Shown here in pieces: positions 1-7,406 of a stretch of DNA of 35,430 bases (its first letter is position 1; the number at the start of each line of letters is the position of its first letter). The DNA lies in assembly GCF_018332695.1 (NCBI RefSeq), contig NZ_BOQN01000020.1, forward strand, positions 1 through 35,430, in the 5' to 3' direction. The DNA comes from Paractinoplanes toevensis. GTDB taxonomy: Bacteria; Actinomycetota; Actinomycetes; Mycobacteriales; Micromonosporaceae. A model generated the notes under the pieces. The model did no database searches. It saw only the letters and a program-made list of their open reading frames with translations, and was not told the DNA's origin. Both the position numbers and the translations under genes were made by a program.

Positions 1-8
1 CACCGTTC

Positions 9-281
9 GTGGCACAGTCCCATCAACTTAAGCTACGCGGCATTGGGCACTGGTGGAACGGCAGGTGGGGGCGCATTGCGCGGCGTGACGTCTACCTGCG
101 CGTCGAGGGCGATGGGTTTGTAGTTGAGGCGCGGGAAGGCGGCGCAGGCGGTACTGCGCGGACGTGGCACCCACCGACCGAGGATGACGCACTGTTGCTC
201 GTCGACGATCTGCTGAACGACCAAGACGGCTGGCGCGAGCTCACCGTCAGGCCGCCTTCGCCGAACTCAGGCAGCCGTTGA
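9..281 (+). CDS. small conserved actinobacterial protein, function unknown
   Basis: The frame encodes 90 residues from a GTG at position 9. It is still open upstream of that codon to the window edge, so the true start may lie outside. The central part (GHWWNGRWGRIARRDVYLRV, then EAREGGAGGT and a run of acidic residues before WREL) has the look of a short conserved actinobacterial hypothetical. It is hydrophilic, with no signal peptide, membrane segment or catalytic motif. It converges on the lipoprotein gene that ends the transfer operon, with about 210 bp between the two stops and no gene visible in that gap. Its function is not known to me. Confidence 0.6.
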   Translation: MAQSHQLKLRGIGHWWNGRWGRIARRDVYLRVEGDGFVVEAREGGAGGTARTWHPPTEDDALLLVDDLLNDQDGWRELTVRPPSPNSGSR

Positions 282-493
282 CATCGAATGTTGAACACCG
301 AAGCACCAAATCGATCGGCTGATACCTCAGGTCCGAGCATGTTCTCCGCGCTGGTACCTGCGGCGGGCTGGTCGAGAATCTGCCGCGATTCCGTCGCTCG
401 GCCGTGCCGGGAGTGTGCCAGACGCCCGGCACGGCGAAGCGGTGGTGACCGGTAGAGCCTGATCGGTAGCTCCAACGGTCCTGCTGCAAGTGG

Positions 494-1129
494 TCACACG
501 AGGAGCGCGATCATCGCGTGCTGGGCGAGCTTCGCCAATACGTCGGCGACCGATACTGTTTCGGGCGCTGTGGCGTTCTGGCCACTGATGGAGATGGTCA
601 GGTACAGGTTGGCGTCGTTGACGACGATGTGCGGGCCGGTCTGCGTGTCGGTGAAGCGGTAGGCGCCTTGGCCGAGGCCCGGGATCTCGGTCAGCGTGTC
701 GGTCTTCTGCTGGGCGCCGCGGATGCCGTCGTAGTAGGCCTGCGCGCCTCCTGTCTTGACGGTCATGACCTCGATGGCGCCGAGGCTACGGGCTCCCGGC
801 GCCCCGTACGTGTGCTGGCATCGGGCGATCTCGGCCAGGCTGTTGTTGTCGGATCGGGGCGTGCCGAGGTCGCCGCCGTCGGGGCCGAGAGTTGCGGTCA
901 GCAGCGCCTGGTCGAGCACGTCGCACGCGTCAGGGATGGCCTTGTAGGTCCGGGCAGCCGCAGTGGAGGCTGACGGCTGCGAGGCGATCGTCGTTGCAGA
1001 CGATCGTCCCGGGCTGGTGAGTGGGTTGTTGCTGCAGGCGGCTACGGCCTGGCTCAGCACGGCCAGCGCCGTCAGCGACAGCGCGGTGTCGCGGAGCGTC
1101 CGGCGGCGAGGTGAGCGGTCGTGACCCAT
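494..1129 (-). CDS. secreted lipoprotein, DUF3558-like
   Basis: This 211-residue protein starts with a basic n-region and a hydrophobic stretch ending in a lipobox (AVAAC). The lipidated cysteine would be about Cys32, which predicts export and anchoring to the outer face of the membrane. A Ser/Thr/Ala-rich linker follows, then a globular domain with PDACDVLDQALLTATLG and a second Cys near ARCQHTYG. This cysteine-paired layout resembles DUF3558-type actinobacterial lipoproteins. It is the last gene of the minus-strand operon, 82 bp after the secreted hydrolase. A purine-rich Shine-Dalgarno-like stretch (GGAAGGAA) lies somewhat far upstream of its ATG. No enzymatic role can be read from the sequence. 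It may be cargo or a surface factor of the element. Confidence 0.75.
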   Translation of the reverse strand: MGHDRSPRRRTLRDTALSLTALAVLSQAVAACSNNPLTSPGRSSATTIASQPSASTAAARTYKAIPDACDVLDQALLTATLGPDGGDLGTPRSDNNSLAEIARCQHTYGAPGARSLGAIEVMTVKTGGAQAYYDGIRGAQQKTDTLTEIPGLGQGAYRFTDTQTGPHIVVNDANLYLTISISGQNATAPETVSVADVLAKLAQHAMIALLV

Positions 1130-1211
1130 CGGTGGAGGTTCCTTCCTAGCGAGCGTGTCTGGTCTACGAGCTGATCGCTGGCTGCGGGAATCTGCTGGAC
1201 CGGCCGGCTGG

Positions 1212-2342
1212 TCACTGCCTTGCGCTGGTGAGCACCGACGGGCTGCACGAGCCTGGTGCCGATTGATGCATCGTCCGGGCGAGCCAGGTGTTGATCGCGG
1301 CGTGCGTGCGGATGGCGCTGGTGTGCAGGTTCAGGGAGTGGCCGGTCGCGGCAACGGACATTGCCGTCAGAGCGGTGGCGGGGAAGGCACCGCGTTCGCG
1401 CTGGCAGATGTCAGCGGGCCGGGTGCAGGGCAGGGCGGCGCCGCAGAACAGGGCGTCTTGGGTACCTACGACCAGGAGGACGGGAACCGCGATGGCCCGG
1501 CTGTGCGCGAGTTCCTGCTCAGGGGTGAAGGTGAGCTCACCGGTCGTCGCGGTCGTTTTCGTGGCCTCGTCCCACCCCTGGGCTGCGGGTACTGCGGTGC
1601 CGGGGTCGAGGAAGTAGGTGGCACGGCTGCCGGGCCGGGTGGTCAGGTAGCCGGACGGCGGGTTGCTGTGTGCCAAGGCGGGATCCTCGGCGGCGGGATG
1701 CAGATCAGTGGTGAAGCGAGTCATCGCGTCGAGATCGATGTCGTGCAGCAGCCCGGTCAGGGCAAGGGCGTCCACGTCATGGTGGGCGGCGGCTTCGGCC
1801 ATCCAAACGACCGATCCGTAGGAATGCCCCACCCCGGCAACGTGGGTGTAGCGGCCTAGGGTGCCGTTGCGCAGTGCTTGAACGGCCTGGTGGACAACGG
1901 TGGCTTCGGTGGTGACGGTGACCTGGTCGGCTGGTGGCCGGTCGCTGGCACCGGTGCCGATGCGGTCGATCATGTAGACGGCGTTGCCGGCGGTCACGGC
2001 TGCGGCGACTTGGTCGGTGCGGTGGTCGGGGCCGGTCCAGTACTGATGGGTGTAGGTCAGTCCGGCGACCAGCAGTTGCACGGTGGTGGTGGGGTGGCTG
2101 GGCTGGCACAGCCAGCCGGCGAGCCGGTAGCTGCTGACGGCTCCCGTGGTGAGCGTGACTGACAGGTCGTGGCGCACGCAGGGCGGGCGGCCCGTGTGCG
2201 CTTGTGCTGGTGCCGCTGTCAGCAGCAGGACGGCCAGCACGAGCGGCAACGCCAGCCAGGCACGCAGGGTGTGCCTGGTGCGATGGTGTCGGGGCTGGTG
2301 CGGCTGCCCTCCGGTGGGCGTGGTGTTGGCGTCGTGGTGCAC
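1212..2342 (-). CDS. secreted alpha/beta hydrolase
   Basis: The product has 376 residues and starts at GTG with a strong ribosome binding site (GGGAGG, four bases before the codon). A Tat/Sec-type signal peptide is evident: a basic N-terminus with several His and Arg, then a long Leu/Ala/Val core ending in APAQA near residue 48, so it is secreted. The nucleophile elbow is GHSYGS with Ser about 174. A plausible acid is Asp about 296 in VVGTQDALF, and the His is about 335 in ATGHSLNLH, which gives a complete alpha/beta-hydrolase triad. The substrate is unknown; esterase or lipase activity is the usual guess. It lies 30 bp downstream of the MarR gene and is probably in the same transcript and possibly controlled by it. 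An open frame in another phase over the same bases is a GC-rich shadow. Confidence 0.85.
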   Translation of the reverse strand: MHHDANTTPTGGQPHQPRHHRTRHTLRAWLALPLVLAVLLLTAAPAQAHTGRPPCVRHDLSVTLTTGAVSSYRLAGWLCQPSHPTTTVQLLVAGLTYTHQYWTGPDHRTDQVAAAVTAGNAVYMIDRIGTGASDRPPADQVTVTTEATVVHQAVQALRNGTLGRYTHVAGVGHSYGSVVWMAEAAAHHDVDALALTGLLHDIDLDAMTRFTTDLHPAAEDPALAHSNPPSGYLTTRPGSRATYFLDPGTAVPAAQGWDEATKTTATTGELTFTPEQELAHSRAIAVPVLLVVGTQDALFCGAALPCTRPADICQRERGAFPATALTAMSVAATGHSLNLHTSAIRTHAAINTWLARTMHQSAPGSCSPSVLTSARQ

Positions 2343-2372
2343 GGTTCCTCCCTTGGTGATGGCGGTACGGGG

Positions 2373-2846
2373 TCAGGGTTTGCTGATGCGGTGCAGGGCG
2401 ATGCCGGCGTCGCGGCGGGCGGCGTCGGCGGGGTGATCGAGTAGTTCGCTGAGCGCTGCGGTCAGGCGGGCGCGCAGGTCGCGGTGGAATTGCAGGCCGG
2501 TGGCGGTGGGCTGCAGCAGCCAGTAGCGGTGGTCGCCGGCGTGCGGGATTCGGCGGATCAGTTGCCGGGCGGTGAGGTCTTTGACGGCGAGGGTGACGGT
2601 GGCTTTGGCCAGGCCGGTGATCTCGGTGATGGTGCGCGCGTCGATCGGGCGGCGGCCGGCGGCCAGCTGCAGCACGTCGTAGCTGGCCCAGGTCAGGCGT
2701 GCCTCGCGCAGCACGGTGTGTTCCAGATGCCGCCGCAGGTGATTGGCGGCTCGGCAGAGCACGGCGACGTGGTGCAGCAGTTCGTCCGATGCGTCGTCCC
2801 GCCGAGTGCCGGATGCGGCCGGGGCGCTGGCCGGGTCGACGATCAT
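2373..2846 (-). CDS. MarR-family transcriptional regulator
   Basis: This 157-residue protein has the MarR layout. A helical N-terminal dimerisation part (LLHHVAVLCRAANHLRRHLE) precedes a winged helix-turn-helix at about residues 50-115. The recognition helix region reads ITGLAKATVTLAVKDLTARQLIRR, and the wing GDHRYWLLQPTATG carries the usual D-R pair. C-terminal helices close the dimer. Its ATG overlaps the stop of the upstream cell-wall hydrolase gene in an ATGA junction, so it is translated with the transfer operon. A secreted hydrolase follows 30 bp downstream. MarR proteins usually repress their own or neighbouring operons and release on binding a small ligand, so it may tune the hydrolase or the transfer genes. 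Neither ligand nor operator can be named. Confidence 0.85.
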   Translation of the reverse strand: MIVDPASAPAASGTRRDDASDELLHHVAVLCRAANHLRRHLEHTVLREARLTWASYDVLQLAAGRRPIDARTITEITGLAKATVTLAVKDLTARQLIRRIPHAGDHRYWLLQPTATGLQFHRDLRARLTAALSELLDHPADAARRDAGIALHRISKP

Positions 2847-3961
2847 GACCGGTCACCTAGCGGCGCACCGTGGGCGCGCATGTACTCGTCCGGTGCGACC
2901 GCGTTGGCGCTCGACAGCTGGCAGCGGGTTTTGCCGCAGGTGACGTTGAGGTGGACCTCGAAGTGCAGGTGGGGTCCGGAGGAGTGGCCGCTGGAGCCGA
3001 CCAGGCCGATCGGCTGGCCGGCGTCGACGTGCTGGCCGTAGATGACGTCGGGTTTGCGGACCATGTGGCAGTAGCGGGTGGCTACCTGGCCGGCGTGCAG
3101 GATCTCGACGAAGTAGCCGCAGCCCTTCGTGATGGGGCTGCCTGTGGCGTCGAGCGTGCCGTCGATGTCGCAGTTGCCGGTGTCGTCGTCGCAGTCGGCG
3201 AACACGACTTTCCCGGCGGCGGCGGCACGGATGACGGTGTTGCGTTTGGCGCCGAGGTCGTCGCCTTGATGGTTCGGCCGCGACGCGGTGCGGAAGCCCG
3301 AGACGATCGGGGCGTGCACGGGTTGGGTCCAGCCGCCTGCGGACACGGTGGCGGGTGCCCCGCAGTCGGCGAGGCTGGCGCCGGGCAGGTTGGTGATCGT
3401 GGCGTTGCCGGTGACGGCGGCGACGATGCGTTCGGCGTCGGGTTCGTGTTTGGCGTACGCGTCGGGGTAGCCGCTGTGCTGGACTTTCTGCGCGGCGACG
3501 GTGAGGTCCATGGTTTCCCAGCCGCGTACGCGTTTGAGCGCGTGGTAGAAGGCGGTGGAGGCGTAGACCGGGTTGAGTAGTTGGGCGGGTGGTCCCCAGC
3601 CTTGGCTGGGGCGTTGCTGGAACAGGCCGAGTGAGTCGTGGTCGTTGCGGGTGCCGAGGTTGCCCAGGTTCGTCAGCCGAGATTCCTGTATGGCGGTGGC
3701 CACGGCGATGACCCAGGCGCGGGCCGGCATGCGCAGGCCTTGGCCGACGGCGACGATGATCGCGGCGTTGTCGACCTGGCTGCTGCTCCAGTGTCCGATC
3801 GCGCCGGGATGCGCGCGGATCTGCACGCCCGCCGTCGCCACGGTTGTTGTGCCGGTGCAGGCTGCTGCGGCGGGGTCGTTGTCGAGGACAGCGGCCAGCG
3901 GAAGGCCGCACAGCATCAGCAGTCCGGCGCTGGCGACGGCCAGGATGGTGTGCGGTTTCAT
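2843..3961 (-). CDS. conjugation cell-wall hydrolase: transglycosylase-like domain plus M23 peptidase
   Basis: I place the start at the ATG at 3961 (MKPHTILAV), which overlaps the previous stop as ATGA. This gives 372 residues, not the 383 of the longer frame. A hydrophobic signal segment spans about residues 5-25. The first domain (about 50-190) is lysozyme/SLT-like, with ATAIQESRLTNLGN carrying the expected catalytic Glu and a DSLGLFQQRPSQGWG motif. The second domain (about 215-360) is a LytM/M23 endopeptidase with zinc-ligand motifs NHQGDD and PHLHFEV. The two activities would cut glycan and peptide, opening peptidoglycan for the secretion channel, which is the VirB1-like role. Position inside the transfer operon supports this. 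All catalytic motifs look intact. Confidence 0.9.
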   Translation of the reverse strand: MKPHTILAVASAGLLMLCGLPLAAVLDNDPAAAACTGTTTVATAGVQIRAHPGAIGHWSSSQVDNAAIIVAVGQGLRMPARAWVIAVATAIQESRLTNLGNLGTRNDHDSLGLFQQRPSQGWGPPAQLLNPVYASTAFYHALKRVRGWETMDLTVAAQKVQHSGYPDAYAKHEPDAERIVAAVTGNATITNLPGASLADCGAPATVSAGGWTQPVHAPIVSGFRTASRPNHQGDDLGAKRNTVIRAAAAGKVVFADCDDDTGNCDIDGTLDATGSPITKGCGYFVEILHAGQVATRYCHMVRKPDVIYGQHVDAGQPIGLVGSSGHSSGPHLHFEVHLNVTCGKTRCQLSSANAVAPDEYMRAHGAPLGDRS

Positions 3962-4425
3962 GGCTGGGCCGGGCGGGCGGTCGCGACCAGCCATCGGCCG
4001 CCGCTGTTCACGACGGTGACGTCAACGGTGCCGGCATCGGTCGGGACGGCGACGACCACCACCGCCGTGGTGGAGGTGAGCACCCGGGCCGGCCCTGTGA
4101 TGGACGCGGCGGGCACGGTGGCCGGGTCGGTGTCGACCAGCAGCCGCGCGTATTGCGCAACGACCAGGTCGCGGACTGCCGCATACCAGGGGTCGTGGGC
4201 AAGGCCGGGCCGTGCCCACGCGGTCACGTACCCGACCGCGGCTCGGACAGCGCCGGGTGCCGTCGGCGCGCTGGGCGCTGTGCCGGCGCCGTCTTCGTCG
4301 TTTGGCTCCGGCGCCGGGTTCGCCGGGGTGGAGACGGCCGCCGGTGGTGCCGGGACGGGACCGGTGGAGCAGCCGGCCACGGCGAGGGCGGCGGCGAGGG
4401 TCAGCAGCAGCCCTCGCCGGGTCAT
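3958..4425 (-). CDS. conjugation lipoprotein, possibly VirB8/TcpC-like
   Basis: The protein has 155 residues with a short signal peptide and a lipobox (AVAGC, Cys about 19), so it is predicted to be membrane-anchored outside the cell. After a Pro/Ala-rich linker comes a domain of about 100 residues: helices (AVRAAVGYVTAWARPG), then strands ending VDVTVVNSGGRWLVAT. That pattern resembles NTF2-like VirB8/TcpC transfer proteins. The ATG overlaps the stop of a 33-codon ORF and the TGA overlaps the hydrolase start, so it is translationally coupled on both sides. A scaffold role in the channel is inferred from fold resemblance and position. The lipoprotein classification is firmer than the VirB8 suggestion. 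Confidence 0.75.
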   Translation of the reverse strand: MTRRGLLLTLAAALAVAGCSTGPVPAPPAAVSTPANPAPEPNDEDGAGTAPSAPTAPGAVRAAVGYVTAWARPGLAHDPWYAAVRDLVVAQYARLLVDTDPATVPAASITGPARVLTSTTAVVVVAVPTDAGTVDVTVVNSGGRWLVATARPAQP

Positions 4426-4523
4426 GGTGTCCTGCCACGATCTGCGGCGGCGGGCAGAGACGACGCCGTGCCGGGGGTTGCCTCGTCGGCGGCACCGGTC
4501 GTCGGGCCGGGTGTGGTGGCCAT
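4422..4523 (-). CDS. 33-residue translational-coupling ORF
   Basis: A 33-codon frame fills exactly the gap between two transfer genes. Its ATG lies in a TGATG junction with the end of the upstream acidic protein gene. Its TGA lies in an ATGA junction with the start of the lipoprotein gene. The peptide begins MATTPGPTTG and is rich in Ala, Thr, Pro and Gly, with no membrane segment or motif. Both boundary overlaps match the style of the whole operon, which argues that ribosomes traverse it. It could be a leader-like coupler rather than a functional protein. Confidence 0.5.
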   Translation of the reverse strand: MATTPGPTTGAADEATPGTASSLPAAADRGRTP

Positions 4524-4942
4524 CAGCCGTCCAGGTCGGGTTCGTCGGGTGTCGGGTCGTAGTCGCCGTCGAGATCGCCGTCGGTTTCGTAGTCGAGGCG
4601 GCGACGTCGTTCTTCTTCTAGTTCGGCGTCGCGGTCGTGATCGCGGTCGAGTTCTTCGGCGGGCACGGGTTCCTCCTCTGACGGGGTGTGGTCGCGGTCT
4701 GCGTCGAGATCGCGTTGGTAGAGGTAGCGGACGACGACGGCCATGGCGGCCAGCACGTCGCCGCGGTCGAGGCCGTCGCGGTCGGCATCCGATTCCTCGG
4801 CAACTGGCTCCTCGGTTTCCCGCTGGCGGTCAGGGTCAGTGATCTGCTCCCAGAGGTCCTCGACATCCATGGACAGGACGCCGAGCTGGGCGTTGAGGCG
4901 TTCCCAGTCGTAAGTGGTGGCGACCTCGGCGGGTTGGCTCAT
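4523..4942 (-). CDS. acidic transfer-operon protein, unknown function
   Basis: The start is the ATG at 4942 (MSQPAEVATTYDWERL), overlapping the preceding stop as ATGA. The longer open frame (to 5305) is a shadow of the neighbouring gene. The 139-residue product is extremely rich in Asp, Glu and Arg. It has one short apolar stretch (DVLAAMAVVVRYLYQRD) and a C-terminal half dominated by acidic residues with an EEERRRRL patch. It looks cytoplasmic and possibly disordered, like a charged adaptor or inhibitor. Its place just after the coupling-protein gene and its partner suggests an accessory role in substrate delivery, but no family was recognised. Confidence 0.7.
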   Translation of the reverse strand: MSQPAEVATTYDWERLNAQLGVLSMDVEDLWEQITDPDRQRETEEPVAEESDADRDGLDRGDVLAAMAVVVRYLYQRDLDADRDHTPSEEEPVPAEELDRDHDRDAELEEERRRRLDYETDGDLDGDYDPTPDEPDLDG

Positions 4943-5550
4943 GACTGCTCCGCAACCGCGAGCGTGCTGGTTTCGGGGCGATGGGCCAGGTCGTTGTTGG
5001 CGGTGTCGATGGCGGTGTCGTGCCAGCCGTCCGGCCAGGTCAGATCGTGGGGCCTGGTGGTGTGGGTGCCGTTGCGGCAGCGGGTGTAGTCGTCCCAGCC
5101 GCGTAGCCGGTCGCGGGCGCGGTTGAGGCGTTCGTGCCACAGCAGCGGCCCGTCCGGGTGGGCGTTGTCGTCGTAGCAGCTGTGCCAGGCCGCGGCCAGG
5201 GCGGTGAGTTCTTCGACCAGCGGTGGGTGCTGCGGCCAGCAGGCGGGGATCTCTTCGGGGATCTGGTACCGGTCGACGAGCCAGGCGACCCAGTCGATCA
5301 GCCACGACCAGGTCTGTGCGGCGGCGTCCCGGGTGAGGTCATGCCAGCGCAGCGGCCACGGCATCGTCCGCTCACTTGCGGTGTTGGTGCCGGGGCGGCG
5401 GGTTTGCTCGACGAGGTGGCGGAGTTGGCGGTGCTGCTGGTGCAGGCTTTCCAGAGCGGCGGCGAGCTGGCTGACGGCGGTGCCGAGCTTCGCGGCCGCG
5501 ACCATGTCCGGCGGCGGGTCCTCGGGCAGCTCGAAGGTGAAGGTGTCCAT
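4939..5550 (-). CDS. conserved conjugation-cluster protein, Trp-rich
   Basis: The ATG at 5550 sits in a TAATG junction with the coupling-protein stop, giving 203 residues (MDTFTFELPEDPPP). The N-terminal third is helical (VSQLAAALESLHQQHRQLRHLV). The rest is rich in Trp and His: WSWLIDWVAWLVDRYQ, then CWPQHPPLVEELTALAAAWH and LLWHERLNRARDRL. The WVAWLVDRY/HPPLVEEL/AW/LWH spacing recalls the style of DUF4913 proteins found in actinobacterial mobile elements, but I cannot confirm membership. It is soluble by appearance. It lies directly after the VirD4-like gene, which suggests a partner or substrate adaptor of the coupling protein. Confidence 0.75.
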   Translation of the reverse strand: MDTFTFELPEDPPPDMVAAAKLGTAVSQLAAALESLHQQHRQLRHLVEQTRRPGTNTASERTMPWPLRWHDLTRDAAAQTWSWLIDWVAWLVDRYQIPEEIPACWPQHPPLVEELTALAAAWHSCYDDNAHPDGPLLWHERLNRARDRLRGWDDYTRCRNGTHTTRPHDLTWPDGWHDTAIDTANNDLAHRPETSTLAVAEQS

Positions 5551-7406
5551 TAGCTGCCCTCGGCGAGGATGCGGCGGAAGGCGTCGCGGCCGGCGGTCAG
5601 CTCGCCGGCGTCGGGCCGCTGCCACCAGGCGGGGACGTCGATTTCGACCGGGGGCAGGTTCCCGACGAAGGCGATGGCGCGGCCGTCGGGCAGGGTGCGC
5701 AGGTCGGCGAGGTCGATCAGATGTTCCCGGCGGGTGGATTCGTTGATCGTGGCGCGGGCGCTGCCCCAGTTGGCGCCGGAGGTGACTTCGCTGATCTGCC
5801 CGGCGAGGGCTTGGGCGTCGCGCAGCGATCCGACGTCGCTGCTGCCGCCGATGATCAGCCGGGCGTTGGCCGCGTCGGCGATCGCCTGCCCACCTTTGTC
5901 GCCCCAGCGTTCGCGTAGTTGGGGCAGGTTCTGCGCGAAGGCGGACACGGCGATCCCGGAGCCGCCGCCCTCGCTCATCACGCTCGGCAGCGACGGCAGG
6001 GGAGCGATGTTGGCGATCTCGTCGCCGATGAAATATAGGGCCGGTTCGATGCGGCCGCCCGGCATGGTCAACGCCCGGGTCTTGGCGTGGTAAATGATGT
6101 CCTCGCTGATCGCCGCGAGTAGCGGGGCGATCAGTGCTTGGGCGTCGCGGGTGCCGACCAGGTAGAGGGTGCCGGACTCGGCCAGCCATTCCAGGGGTTT
6201 GAACTGGGTGCCGCGTGGCGGTGAACACGCCGCGAGGACGCGGGGGTCGTTGAAGGCGTCCAGCGCGCCGGCGACCACGGACTGGATGGTGTCGCGGGCC
6301 CGGCCGGTGGTTTCGCGGTGCCGGGTGAGCCGGTCGGCCCAGTTGTCCACGCCGTGCGCGCGCAGGATCCGTTCGGGCCGGGGGTTGGCCGGGTTCTGTG
6401 ACCAGGCCAGGACGTCGACCATGGTCGCGGTGTCATCCAAGGCGGCGGCGTGCAGCAGGCCACGCAGGATGGTGGCGGCTTGGTCTCTGAACCAGCGGCC
6501 GTTCTCCACGCTCTCGTCGCCGATCCCGGAGCCTGCGGCGAAGCCGGTGGCGCGCAGCATCGCGACGATCTGATCCTGCGCGCCTTCGATCGGTGACCAG
6601 CGCAGCCGCGGCACCCCGGGGATCTCGCCTTGGGGTTCGAAAATGTAGGTGGGGCCGATGCGGGTGCGGCGGGTGTAGGTGACTTCGGCGACGTCGAGGC
6701 GGGTGGAGGTGGTCAGCACCGCGCCGCGGGCGTCGGCGACGGCGGGGATGACGTAGCGGGTGGTCTTGCCGCCGAACCGCGGGACGGCGGCGGCGAGCAT
6801 CGTGTATTCGTTGGCCAGGAACAACGGTCGCCCGCTGATGACGTCGGTGCCGAGGAACCGGGCGACTTCGAGGGGGTCGCTGCGGCGGCGGATTTTCGCG
6901 GCCGCAATGGTCGGGGTGTCGGCGTCGGTGATCGTCAGTCCGGGCCGGACGATGTCGACCCGGTCGAGGACTGCTTCGGCGGACAGCAGCCGGCGCAGAT
7001 CAGCCCAGCTGGCGAAGCCGGCGCGGCGCATACGGGTCCGGGCGAGCCGGACGGCGGGGATGCCGGGTCCGGCGAGAACCGCGGTGAAGGTGAGCAGCCA
7101 GCATCCGTACAGCAGCCACGCCGGCCCGAGCGCGGCGCGCGTACGGGCGGGCCATGCCGCGGCCGGCTTGTCGAGGTGGGCGGCGAGGCGAAGCAGGATC
7201 GCCGGGGTGTGGCCGATCCCGACGGCGGGCCAGCGGTGATGCGCCAGGAACCCGCTTAGCTGCCCGGCCAGCCACAGCGACAGCAGCGCAGCTGCCAGCA
7301 GCACGATGAAACTGCCCAGCAGCAGCACGCGCACGCGGATGTCGGCACGCAGGTGCCCCTGCCGCGGCGGCCGGTGCCCCGGTGACGACAGTGATGGTCG
7401 GTTCAT
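5550..7406 (-). CDS. VirD4/TraG-like type IV coupling protein
   Basis: The start at 7406 (MNRPSLSS) overlaps the VirB4-like stop as ATGA and gives 618 residues. Two membrane segments are visible in the N-terminal part (about 26-52 and 95-113). The cytosolic ATPase domain has a Walker-A-like PRFGGKT at about 209-215 and a Walker B LYFIGDE near 456-463. It is followed by the coupling-protein stretch with FAQNLPQLRERWG and ANARLIIGGSSD. These belong to the TraG/VirD4 and TraM-recognition-site families. The protein would bring substrate DNA to the secretion channel and power its export at the inner membrane. The P-loop is slightly degenerate compared with GxxGxGKT, as is common in actinobacterial homologues. 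Confidence 0.9.
   Translation of the reverse strand: MNRPSLSSPGHRPPRQGHLRADIRVRVLLLGSFIVLLAAALLSLWLAGQLSGFLAHHRWPAVGIGHTPAILLRLAAHLDKPAAAWPARTRAALGPAWLLYGCWLLTFTAVLAGPGIPAVRLARTRMRRAGFASWADLRRLLSAEAVLDRVDIVRPGLTITDADTPTIAAAKIRRRSDPLEVARFLGTDVISGRPLFLANEYTMLAAAVPRFGGKTTRYVIPAVADARGAVLTTSTRLDVAEVTYTRRTRIGPTYIFEPQGEIPGVPRLRWSPIEGAQDQIVAMLRATGFAAGSGIGDESVENGRWFRDQAATILRGLLHAAALDDTATMVDVLAWSQNPANPRPERILRAHGVDNWADRLTRHRETTGRARDTIQSVVAGALDAFNDPRVLAACSPPRGTQFKPLEWLAESGTLYLVGTRDAQALIAPLLAAISEDIIYHAKTRALTMPGGRIEPALYFIGDEIANIAPLPSLPSVMSEGGGSGIAVSAFAQNLPQLRERWGDKGGQAIADAANARLIIGGSSDVGSLRDAQALAGQISEVTSGANWGSARATINESTRREHLIDLADLRTLPDGRAIAFVGNLPPVEIDVPAWWQRPDAGELTAGRDAFRRILAEGS

Noticed and set aside
1777..2856. 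Long minus-strand open frame of 359 codons rich in Arg, Pro and His
   Set aside because: It covers the MarR and hydrolase genes in another phase and has the Arg/Pro composition of a GC-rich shadow.
4523..5305. 260-codon version of the acidic transfer protein
   Set aside because: The first 120 codons are shadow of the Trp-rich gene; the ATGA junction at 4942 gives the better start.
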